From the NCBI GenBank assembly GCA_027624625.1, contig JAQBWH010000008.1, forward strand, positions 1 through 62,003: a DNA stretch of 62,003 nt, read 5' to 3'. Below, piece after piece: positions 42,801 to 50,766 of the stretch (the stretch's first letter is position 1; each line of letters starts with the position of its first letter). The notes below the pieces were generated by a model. The model was not told the DNA's origin. It did not search any database and was given only the letters and a program-made list of their open reading frames with translations. Made by a program: the position numbers and the translations under genes. This stretch comes from Verrucomicrobiota bacterium. GTDB taxonomy: Bacteria > Verrucomicrobiota > Verrucomicrobiia > Chthoniobacterales > JACTMZ01.

Positions 42801-43864
42801 AGCCCCGCCTCCTTGTGGTCGAACTTCATCACCTCGGTGATGCCGTGATGAGTCTCCCGTTTGTCCGCGGGGCGGCAACCCGTTACGAAGTGCATGTCCT
42901 CTGCCGCCCGGCTAGCAGTGAAGTTTACCGGTTGCTACCCCAACCCCCGATAATTCACGAGTGGGAAACACCGTGGGAAGACGGTCAACCAACCGGCTTG
43001 AGGCAAGTGCTCGGGGCGGCCCGCGACCAGGGCCGTGTGCTGCGCCCCTTGTCTTTCGATGCCGCCGTCGGCGCATGGGCGGATGCGCGGGTTGGCGTTC
43101 TCATGGCGGAAACGCGCGCTGCGCGCCGGATCGGTTTTCCCATGACGCGCGGCAACTACTATGCCGCCGACTTGCCGTGGCGCCGGCAGCGGCGTCTTTT
43201 CGGACGTGCTTTGGAAAATCTCTGGTCGTTGCTTCATCCCGGTCATCCACTACTCACCCAAAAGCTGCATCGCGAGTCGCCGCAACAACCGCACTTCCAC
43301 TGCTGGCACCAAATTGCCGGAGCGCTGGATCTTTCGTGCGATGTTTCCGTCCCTTGGATCGCGGCAACCGGCGCGCCGCTCCAAGAACGCCGGCGGCGCC
43401 CAGTGCTCGTCGTACACGCGCAGGCCCGCCTTCCGAGTAAACAATGGCCACTCAGTCGCTGGCGCGAACTCGCCGCTTCAGATCGGGTCACGCAGGAATT
43501 CGAACTGGTCGAGGTGCTTGCGGAGGGGGCCGAGCCCGTGACCCCGGAGAATGCGCGCAAAGTAAAAACACCCGATCTTTTGTCCCTCGTCAGTGTGTTG
43601 TCGGACGCCGACGCGGTGCTCTGCCACGACTCATTTCCGGCCCATCTTGCCGCCGCCCTGGGCAAACCGGTGGTGACAATCTTCGGTTCGGGTGAACCCG
43701 ATTGGTTCGCGCCATGGAACAATCGCCATCGCGTGGTGCAGCGCCGGGCCTGTCCTCTGCATCCGTGTATCGACCGTTGCGGTATGGACCGCTACCTTTG
43801 CCTTGATGCCGTGACCTCCGATGACCTCCTCGCATCACTGGAAGACCTGAAGTTCAACCCATGA
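42797..43864 (+). CDS. GT9 (heptosyltransferase-like) glycosyltransferase
   Basis: The protein has 355 residues from ATG 42797. LVVELHHLGDAVMSLPFVRGA is the GT9 N-terminal signature, and the second domain has LLSLVSVLSDADAVLCHDSFPAHLAAALGKPVVTIFG, the ADP-sugar binding block of WaaC/WaaF-like enzymes, followed by a Cys-rich RRACPLHPCIDRC segment that recalls the heptosyltransferase tail. Members transfer heptose or other sugars to lipid-linked glycans or LPS core. It fits a surface-polysaccharide operon. The donor is uncertain. Confidence 0.88.
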   Translation: MKPRLLVVELHHLGDAVMSLPFVRGAATRYEVHVLCRPASSEVYRLLPQPPIIHEWETPWEDGQPTGLRQVLGAARDQGRVLRPLSFDAAVGAWADARVGVLMAETRAARRIGFPMTRGNYYAADLPWRRQRRLFGRALENLWSLLHPGHPLLTQKLHRESPQQPHFHCWHQIAGALDLSCDVSVPWIAATGAPLQERRRRPVLVVHAQARLPSKQWPLSRWRELAASDRVTQEFELVEVLAEGAEPVTPENARKVKTPDLLSLVSVLSDADAVLCHDSFPAHLAAALGKPVVTIFGSGEPDWFAPWNNRHRVVQRRACPLHPCIDRCGMDRYLCLDAVTSDDLLASLEDLKFNP

Positions 43865-44733
43865 ATATTCTTCTGCTCGGGTCCGGAGGTTTACTCGGCC
43901 GTTATCTGGCCAAGGAGCTGGCCGCCGGGCATACCCTGGTCGCACAAACACACCAAGACACCGATATCACCGACGCAACACGCCTCGACGTGTTGTTCGC
44001 GCAGCGGTGGGATGCCGTCATCAATGCGGCGGCAGTCTGCGATTTCGACGCCTGCGAAAAGAACCCGGTGGAGACCGGGCGCATCAATCGCGAGGCACCC
44101 CTCGACCTGGCCCGGCGCAGCGCGGCACAGAACGCGCTATTGGTCCAATACAGCTCGGACTACGTTTTCGGTGGAGAAGACGACCGGTTACTCAGTGAGG
44201 ACGATGCTTCCCATCCGCTCTCGGTTTACGGACGCCAAAAGGCCGACCTCGAGCAACTCATTCCCTCCGCTTGTCCGCGCAGCTTGATTCTGCGCGTCTC
44301 CTGGCTTTACGGACTGGGCGGAAAAACCTTCATGAGCCAAATGCCTGGTCTTCTCCTGCGACAGCAATCTGTTCGCACCGCGGCAGGCAAAAAAGGCTGC
44401 TCCCTTTACGCCGCCGACGGTGCGTTCTGGACACGCCAACTGATCGAGGCCGGCCAGACCGGATTGCTCAATTTGGTCAACCCCGGTGAAACATCCTGGG
44501 AAGAATTCGCCCAAGCGACCTTGGAGCAGATGAACGCTAAGGGTCTGGCTCCAAAATGTGGGGACATTCAAACCATACCTTACGAGCAACTCGGACCCGA
44601 TTGGGCCAAGCGTCCGCGCCACTCTTGCCTCAATGCCCGGAAGCTTGCCTCGGTCCTTCCACCCGGACCGCGACCGTGGCGGGAGGCTCTGGGTGAATTC
44701 CTTTCCGCGTGGAAATCGGTTGCTCCTGAGTAA
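43861..44733 (+). CDS. rmlD: RmlD-like dTDP-4-dehydrorhamnose reductase
   Basis: The extended SDR protein has 290 residues: MNILLLGSGGLLGRYLAKEL (NADPH loop), VINAAAVCDFDACE, YSSDYVFGGED with the catalytic Ser/Thr, and the YGRQK catalytic Tyr-Lys pair. It reduces a 4-keto-6-deoxy nucleotide sugar, most likely dTDP-4-keto-L-rhamnose to dTDP-L-rhamnose, supplying the glycosyltransferases encoded upstream. Other rml genes are not in the window. The ATGA overlap with the GT9 gene confirms the operon, and 25 nt separate it from the exosortase. Confidence 0.85.
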   Translation: MNILLLGSGGLLGRYLAKELAAGHTLVAQTHQDTDITDATRLDVLFAQRWDAVINAAAVCDFDACEKNPVETGRINREAPLDLARRSAAQNALLVQYSSDYVFGGEDDRLLSEDDASHPLSVYGRQKADLEQLIPSACPRSLILRVSWLYGLGGKTFMSQMPGLLLRQQSVRTAAGKKGCSLYAADGAFWTRQLIEAGQTGLLNLVNPGETSWEEFAQATLEQMNAKGLAPKCGDIQTIPYEQLGPDWAKRPRHSCLNARKLASVLPPGPRPWREALGEFLSAWKSVAPE

Positions 44734-44758
44734 ACACTGTGAAAGGTTTTGCCTGTCC

Positions 44759-45730
44759 ATGAACTCCACCGCTGTGGCCCCCGATTGGAGAGCCTCCCTG
44801 GCCGCGCCGAACATTTTCGCGGCTCTCACCGCGGCCGGTATTTTTTATGCCCTCTTTTTCTGGTTCACCTATGCCTCGGGCTACGGGGCGACGCGGGTCG
44901 GCATGTTCGAGTTCATGGGTTGGATTTGGAAAAACAACCCCGAGTGGGAACATTGCTGGCTGGTGCCCCTCTTCACCCTCGGACTCGTTGTTTACCGCCG
45001 CAGGGCACTTGCCGCGCTTCCGGTTAGCGGTTCGTGGCTCGGCTTGGCTGCTTTGCTCGGAACCCTCTTTGTCTATTGGGTCGGCTATCTGGCGGACAAT
45101 ATCTACGTCGGTTATGCCGCCATGCTCGGGTTTATCGGCTCACTCGTGCTTTGGTTCCTCGGATGGCAATGGCTCAAGGCGCTTTCCTTCCCCATCGCCT
45201 TCCTCGCGTTCATGTTTCCTTTGCCGTTCATGGACAACTTTCTCGCCTTCCCCCTGCGCATTTTCATGTCCACAGTCAGCGTTGGCTTCCTCAATCTGAT
45301 CGGTCTTCCCTGCCTGCAACAAGGAACGGCCATCGTCTCGACGCCCGACTTCGCCGCCGGCCTCGCCGCCGGTCAACGCTTCGCCGTCGACGTGGCCGAT
45401 CCTTGCAGCGGCATCCGTTCGCTCTTCGCCCTCATGATGGTCAGTGCCCTTTACGGATTCATCGCCATGGATAAATCATGGCAAAAATGGGTCGTCTTCC
45501 TTGCCTCGGTTCCCCTTGCTGTGGCCGGCAACTTTGCCCGCATTATCATGCTGACCATCGGCACCATTGTGCTCGGACCCGAAACCGCCATCGGCACACT
45601 GGAGGAACCGACCACTTTCCACATGCTTTCCGGATTCCTCGTCTTCGCCGTCGCGCTCGGCGGCATGCTCGGGGTCGGATGGTTGCTGCAACGCTTCACC
45701 CCTCAACCGGTTAGGGCACCAATCCCATGA
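44759..45730 (+). CDS. exosortase (PEP-CTERM protein-sorting enzyme)
   Basis: The enzyme has 323 residues from ATG 44759, with at least eight membrane helices. The exosortase catalytic triad is visible: Cys216 in VADPCSGIRSLFALM, Arg261 in AGNFARIIML, and His288 in TTFHMLSGFLVF. It cleaves and anchors proteins with a C-terminal PEP-CTERM signal, such as the protein at the left edge of this window. It overlaps the EpsI-like gene (ATGA) and follows the rmlD-like gene, a genomic link to polysaccharide that is usual for this system. The subtype was not assigned. Confidence 0.93.
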   Translation: MNSTAVAPDWRASLAAPNIFAALTAAGIFYALFFWFTYASGYGATRVGMFEFMGWIWKNNPEWEHCWLVPLFTLGLVVYRRRALAALPVSGSWLGLAALLGTLFVYWVGYLADNIYVGYAAMLGFIGSLVLWFLGWQWLKALSFPIAFLAFMFPLPFMDNFLAFPLRIFMSTVSVGFLNLIGLPCLQQGTAIVSTPDFAAGLAAGQRFAVDVADPCSGIRSLFALMMVSALYGFIAMDKSWQKWVVFLASVPLAVAGNFARIIMLTIGTIVLGPETAIGTLEEPTTFHMLSGFLVFAVALGGMLGVGWLLQRFTPQPVRAPIP

Positions 45731-46446
45731 TCCGGGCCATCGACATCCCCTGGTGGCGCTCCGGTACGGTGATCGCGCTGGCTGCTCTCACCATCTGGTT
45801 GTGCCGCGAAAGCGCGCCACCCAACATCTCGCCCGAATCCGGGGTGATCATGGATCTTCCCACCTTGGTCGGCGAGTATTGGGGCACGAGCGAGACGGTC
45901 TCGCCGAGCGAGCTTGCTCTCCTGCCCGGTGACACCGAGTTCGAGAAAAAAATTTACCAGGATCTCACCGGCAACTCCCTCACCGCCCAAGTCGTGCTCA
46001 GCGGCGGCGAAAAGCGCAGTATCCACCGCCCCGAAGTCTGCCTCCCGGGGCAAGGCTGGTCGGTCCAAGCGGGTGAAGTGCTTCCTATCACCCTGGCCAA
46101 CGGCCGCACGCTCGACGTGATGAAACTCACCCTCAACCGCGAAATCGAAACCGGCCCCGGTCAGAGGGTCAATTTGAAAAGTTACTTCCTTTACTGGTTC
46201 GTGGGCAAAGACACCTCCACCCCTCATCACTGGGTTCGCTTGGCCAAGACCAATTGGGACATGGTGGTGAAAAAAATCCAGCATCGCTGGGCCTACGTGA
46301 TCGTCAGCGCTCCCGTGCTCGAAGGACTCCGGCCCGGGGCCAAGACCGACCAACAGACTCTCGATATGCTCAAGGATTTCATCCGCCAATCGGTGCCGAA
46401 ATTCCAGTTGGCCGAAATGCCCTACGACGAACGTCCGGCTTCGTAA
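45727..46446 (+). CDS. EpsI-like exosortase-associated protein
   Basis: This 239-residue protein has one N-terminal membrane segment (VIALAALTIWLCRE) and the EpsI (DUF3485) block HRPEVCLPGQGW with Cys105, then a beta-rich C-terminal domain (TLDVMKLTLNREIE, LKSYFLYWFVGKD). EpsI proteins are encoded, sometimes fused, next to exosortases and are thought to take part in sorting; their exact role is unsettled. Its last 68 nt overlap the 3' end of the polymerase fusion on the other strand. Confidence 0.88.
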   Translation: MIRAIDIPWWRSGTVIALAALTIWLCRESAPPNISPESGVIMDLPTLVGEYWGTSETVSPSELALLPGDTEFEKKIYQDLTGNSLTAQVVLSGGEKRSIHRPEVCLPGQGWSVQAGEVLPITLANGRTLDVMKLTLNREIETGPGQRVNLKSYFLYWFVGKDTSTPHHWVRLAKTNWDMVVKKIQHRWAYVIVSAPVLEGLRPGAKTDQQTLDMLKDFIRQSVPKFQLAEMPYDERPAS

Positions 46447-49400
46447 GCTCCCGCGCCCGCCGCACTTTCTCCACCCGCAGCACGCCACCGCGTCCGCCCG
46501 GGGTCTCCACCTTCCCCGTCACCTCGACCACCGGCCACCGTGCCAGTACCCCGCCGCAGCGGCGGTAAACCTCCGCGAAGATCTCGCACTCGAGGATATC
46601 GGTGCGGTCGCAAATGCTGATGAATTTCATGGTGCGTCCGTCCGACTGACGGTGCAAACGCTGCGCCACAACCAAGCCACACGTCGTGACCCGTTGACCG
46701 GCAAACTTCCGCACCTCGCCGACTGGACAATAGGTCTCCCATCCCACCTCCGGCCAAAGTTCCACCGGATGTCCGTTGACCGGAAAGCCGAGCAGCTCCA
46801 TTTCATCGCGCAATTTTTCCAGCCGCCCCGGCTCCGTCCGGCAGTCCGGCAAAGCCGCACCCCGCGCCTCCAAAAGCAGACCCTGTCCCGTCACCCAGGG
46901 CGCCAAGGCGCGCAATTCCCAGAACATCTCCGTGCGCGATGGCCCGAACGCGTCAAACGCCCCCACCCTCAATAAAGCCGACACTTCATCCGCCTGCGGC
47001 GCACAGCGCCGCCAAAAATCCGCCAAAGAAACAAAGGGCCGTCTTTCCCCGATTCTCCGCAACAATCCCTCCGACAATCCCTTGGTCATACCCAATGGGA
47101 CCTGAATTCTCCCGCCCTCCGCGCCCTCGCTAGTTTTTCTCGCGCTCACTGGACACCGAACCCTGCCAACGGAAAACTTTGTTGTCTCGCCGTTGATCTC
47201 CGGTCTCCCGAACAAAATCCCCAACCGCCGCGCCTCGATCGTGTAAAACAGCCGGGAATAAAATCCCTTCCCGTGGGTCAGTACGGAGGCCAGAAATTCC
47301 GCCGGCCAATACCGTTTCAACTGCGCCGCCTCGTAAGCCTCCAAACCATAAGCGGTCGAATGAGCCCGGCAAAAGGCATACCCGCGGAACTTCATGAGCA
47401 AATCCCACACGTCTGCAATCTCATCCTCCGCGCGACCCACGACCCGCGCCGCCTTGGCGAATTCTTCGCGCCACGAATCCACCTGCGCCATCCGGTTTTT
47501 CACCAGCAAGCGCCGCAATTGGTCCGCCCGCCCCGCATCCCATCCGGCGAACACCTCGCAAATTTGCAGCACATGCTCTTCGTAAGCGACCACGCCATAG
47601 GTCGAACGCAAGACCTGTTCCAAGCTTGGATGGATATAAGTCACCGGCTCCTCGCCGCGCGCCCGCCGGGCGAATTGTTCCTTGCGCAGGCTGTTGGCCG
47701 CGCCCGGACGAATGACCGAGACAATAGCGATCAACTGGTCGATGGCCCGTACTCCGGACATCCGGGCCAGAGATGTCATCGCCGGGCTCTCGATATGATG
47801 CGATCCGCGCGCCTCGCCTTCGGCAATCATCCGCCAGACCTGCGGATCATCCCATGCCCCGGGCTCCGGCGGATCAACCCCCTTCTCCCGCAACGCCGCG
47901 CGTGCATCACGAAGCACGGAAAGCCCGCCCTGCGCGAGAATATCGAGTTTGACCAACCCCATCGCCTCGACCGCTTCCATCTCGAATTGCGTGGTCAACC
48001 GCCCGCTCGCGCTGGTGAACAACGGTGTCAGTTCCCCGACCGGCTCCCGGGAAATGACCACGCCGCAGGGATGCATCTTGGCATGGCGGGGAAACCCGTC
48101 GAGCCGCGCCGCCAACTTTAGCGCCGCCCGGTAAGGATTCTCCTCCCAGGTCAGACCACCCGTCTCCACCCCGTCCCGTGCCACCTCAGCCACATCACGG
48201 GCCGAAGTGTGCGGCAATTTTTCTGTCATACGCCGGATTTGGAGTTCGGAAACCCCCAGCGCTTTGGCCAGATCGGCAAAAGCGGAACGACCTTGGTACG
48301 TGTTGAATCCGCCCACCACAGCCGCATGGTGAGGCCCGTATCGGGCAAAGATAATATCCACCACCTCGTCCCGCCGGTCATGGGGAAAATCCAGGTCGAT
48401 ATCCGGCAACTTCTGCAGCTTCATCCGTTCCGCATTGAGAAAGCGCCGGAAGTATAATTCAAACCGCACCGGACACACCGTACTGATTCCGAGGCAATAA
48501 CAAACCAGCGAATCCGCCGCGCTGCCCCGCGTGATCCATTCGATCCCGCGCTCCCGGCAACGCTGGAGCAAATCCCAGACGACCAAAAAATATTCCTCAT
48601 AGCCCACCTCGCCGATGATGCGAAGTTCCTCTTCCACTTGGCGCCGCACTCCACCGGACGGCGCCGCCCCGTAACGCTGCTTCATCCCCTCGCGGGCCAG
48701 ATGGGCGAGAAATTCCCGAGGCGATGATCCGTCGGACGGCGCAAACCGCGGGAATTTCAATCCGCCGATCGGCAAGACAAACTCGCACCGCTCCGCCATC
48801 TCCTCTCCATCCCGGATCATCCCCGGCGACACCTTAATCTCCCGCCCCCAGGAAAAATCCCCCCGCCGCTTCCCCTCCTTGGCCTGCCCTGCCAAGGACA
48901 AAGTCCGGATGCTCTGCACCACTTCGTAAAACTTCGCCTCCTGCACCGAAGCATACCTCACCTCCGGAAACGCCGTGACCGGTCGCAAGATCAATCCCTC
49001 CAGCACATCTTTATTCGTTCCGCTAAGCAGACCGCACAAATGCCGATACCCCATCACATTTTCCACATAGGCCAAATACCTCATCCCCCCCACCTTCACC
49101 TCCGCCCCCACGATCGGCTGGATCCCCGCCTCCCGCGCCGCGGCACAAAACTCCACCGCACCATGCAAATTCGGATCGGTCATCGCCACCGCCTTCATCC
49201 CCCGCTCCCCCGCCAACCGCACAATGTCCCCCGGTCGGAGCAACGAATCCATAAAACTAAAGCAACTCTTCATATTCAGCGCAGGGAAGGACACGCAGCC
49301 CGCAGGTCCGCTCTTCACCGCACGGATGAGCAAGCTGCCCGTGCCAGCCTCTTTCTGAAAACGGCCAACGGAGCACTGAACACTTTTAATCTGATGCCCC

Positions 49401-50566
49401 CTGACCACACTCCCTTCCCCATATTTCACCCGCGCCTCATCCATGACGCGCGCCAAGACCCGCCGCGTCTCCCGCTCATAGCCCGTGCCGGGCAAGTCCA
49501 GCCCCGTCTGACGCCACCCGCCACCGTCATAGACCCGCGACAATTTCAACCCGGCCAAACGCAAGCTGACCCGCCGGTCCCAGGCCCGCCGCACCAAATG
49601 GTCGATCACCCCGTAAACATCGGTCTCCAAATCCGTTGGCTCCTCCAGACTCTCGCTCCGCCGGCTTTGCTCCATGTCATTGTAACGCAACCGCACTTCG
49701 ACACACCGGATCATCTTTCCGTCCGCCCGCACCTTGGCCATCAAATGATCCGCCATCCCGCGCAGCACACGCCGCACAAATTCTTCATCCGTGGTGTCCT
49801 CATCGAACGTCTCCTGCTTTCCGTAAGACTGGGCATCTTCGCGCTCGGTCACGATCGGACGCTCGTCGATCCCCTGGGCAAATTCCCACAACTGCCCCGC
49901 CCCCGAGCCCGCGATCAATTCCAAACTCTCCACCGCCGTCTCCGCCACCTGCGCGATGCGGTGCAAACCCGCCGCTTGGAAGACCCGCTCCATCTTCGCC
50001 CCCACCCCCGGCAGCCATTTCACCTCAAGCGGCGCGAGAAATTCCCGCTCCGTTCCCGCTGGTATCTCGAGAAAATTATCCGGCTTGCGCAACTTTGACG
50101 CCACCGCCGAGACCAGCTTGTTCGTCCCCAGGCCCTGCGAGACGGACAACCGCAAATGCTCGCGAATATTACGCCGCAACCGTTCCGCCGCTGTGCGCGG
50201 ACTCCACCGCGTCACCCCCGACAAATCCCCGTAACCCTCGTCGATCGAGCCGATCTCGACCAGCGGCGTGTAGTCGTGCACCAAGGAAAACATGAGCCGC
50301 GAGAAATGCTCATACTTTTCGTAGTCGCCCGGCAGCACGATAAGGTGCGGGCAAATCTTGAGCGCCCGCGCCGTCGGCATCGGGGTGTAAATCCCAAGCC
50401 GCCGCGCCTCGTAGCTGGCCGAAGCAATAATCCCCCGCTTCATTCCCCCGACTGCCACCGCCTTCCCGCGCAAGCGCGGCTCGGACGCCACCTCGCACCC
50501 GACAAAAAAGGCATCCGCATCCAAATGCACCGCCGCACGCTGTTCGGTCCGCTTCACCCCGCACAT
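46379..50566 (-). CDS. fused Y-family DNA polymerase / DnaE2-type C-family polymerase
   Basis: One 1395-codon frame joins two polymerases. Residues 1-392 are Y-family (DinB-like): HLDADAFFVGCEV with Asp16, EIGSIDEGYGDL with Asp109-Glu110, the thumb WLPGVGAKMERVF and the little finger. QTGLDLPG (353-360) could bind the clamp. Residues about 425-1395 are a DnaE/ImuC-type alpha subunit. Its PHP domain is degenerate (TDPNLHG where TDH is usual), RGSAADSLVCY is the finger, PDIDLDF (Asp722, Asp724) and KLDIL (Asp875) supply the palm, and an OB fold (TTCGLVVAQRL, KFISICDRTDILECEIF) ends the protein. All catalytic residues seem intact, so both could polymerise. The linker (393-424) has no domain. An SOS-type palindrome lies 18 nt before the ATG. 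The N-terminal half has active-site residues that ImuB lacks. Confidence 0.9.
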   Translation of the reverse strand: MCGVKRTEQRAAVHLDADAFFVGCEVASEPRLRGKAVAVGGMKRGIIASASYEARRLGIYTPMPTARALKICPHLIVLPGDYEKYEHFSRLMFSLVHDYTPLVEIGSIDEGYGDLSGVTRWSPRTAAERLRRNIREHLRLSVSQGLGTNKLVSAVASKLRKPDNFLEIPAGTEREFLAPLEVKWLPGVGAKMERVFQAAGLHRIAQVAETAVESLELIAGSGAGQLWEFAQGIDERPIVTEREDAQSYGKQETFDEDTTDEEFVRRVLRGMADHLMAKVRADGKMIRCVEVRLRYNDMEQSRRSESLEEPTDLETDVYGVIDHLVRRAWDRRVSLRLAGLKLSRVYDGGGWRQTGLDLPGTGYERETRRVLARVMDEARVKYGEGSVVRGHQIKSVQCSVGRFQKEAGTGSLLIRAVKSGPAGCVSFPALNMKSCFSFMDSLLRPGDIVRLAGERGMKAVAMTDPNLHGAVEFCAAAREAGIQPIVGAEVKVGGMRYLAYVENVMGYRHLCGLLSGTNKDVLEGLILRPVTAFPEVRYASVQEAKFYEVVQSIRTLSLAGQAKEGKRRGDFSWGREIKVSPGMIRDGEEMAERCEFVLPIGGLKFPRFAPSDGSSPREFLAHLAREGMKQRYGAAPSGGVRRQVEEELRIIGEVGYEEYFLVVWDLLQRCRERGIEWITRGSAADSLVCYCLGISTVCPVRFELYFRRFLNAERMKLQKLPDIDLDFPHDRRDEVVDIIFARYGPHHAAVVGGFNTYQGRSAFADLAKALGVSELQIRRMTEKLPHTSARDVAEVARDGVETGGLTWEENPYRAALKLAARLDGFPRHAKMHPCGVVISREPVGELTPLFTSASGRLTTQFEMEAVEAMGLVKLDILAQGGLSVLRDARAALREKGVDPPEPGAWDDPQVWRMIAEGEARGSHHIESPAMTSLARMSGVRAIDQLIAIVSVIRPGAANSLRKEQFARRARGEEPVTYIHPSLEQVLRSTYGVVAYEEHVLQICEVFAGWDAGRADQLRRLLVKNRMAQVDSWREEFAKAARVVGRAEDEIADVWDLLMKFRGYAFCRAHSTAYGLEAYEAAQLKRYWPAEFLASVLTHGKGFYSRLFYTIEARRLGILFGRPEINGETTKFSVGRVRCPVSARKTSEGAEGGRIQVPLGMTKGLSEGLLRRIGERRPFVSLADFWRRCAPQADEVSALLRVGAFDAFGPSRTEMFWELRALAPWVTGQGLLLEARGAALPDCRTEPGRLEKLRDEMELLGFPVNGHPVELWPEVGWETYCPVGEVRKFAGQRVTTCGLVVAQRLHRQSDGRTMKFISICDRTDILECEIFAEVYRRCGGVLARWPVVEVTGKVETPGGRGGVLRVEKVRRARELTKPDVRRRAFRPTGISAPIGG

Positions 50567-50583
50567 TTAGCACGAAACCCCAA

Positions 50584-50603
50584 TACTGTTCAAATGTTCA
50601 GTA
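50584..50603. promoter_or_regulatory. candidate LexA/SOS operator
   Basis: TACTG and CAGTA are perfect inverted arms around a 10-nt centre, 18 nt before the polymerase-fusion ATG. This matches the CTG-N10-CAG form of the LexA box. The centre also contains TGTTC twice in direct orientation; TGTTC-N4-GAACA is the reported Verrucomicrobia motif, which is not fully present. Confidence 0.6.
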
Positions 50604-50766
50604 GTTTTAGCCTGTCCGTTTTGTCCAAACGCGCTGCGGCGGCGGCTTCTTCTGGGTCCACGCGACGCGCACCGATTCGGCGGTCAATGCACACGATTTT
50701 ATGTGCGCACGACGCGAGATCGTTCAGTGCCGCACGATGGCTTCGATGCTGCGCATTTCCATGGCT

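Noticed and set aside
49040..50098. 352-codon plus-strand frame opposite the Y-family polymerase half
   Set aside because: Pro/His/Arg-rich composition typical of a GC-rich shadow; no motif.
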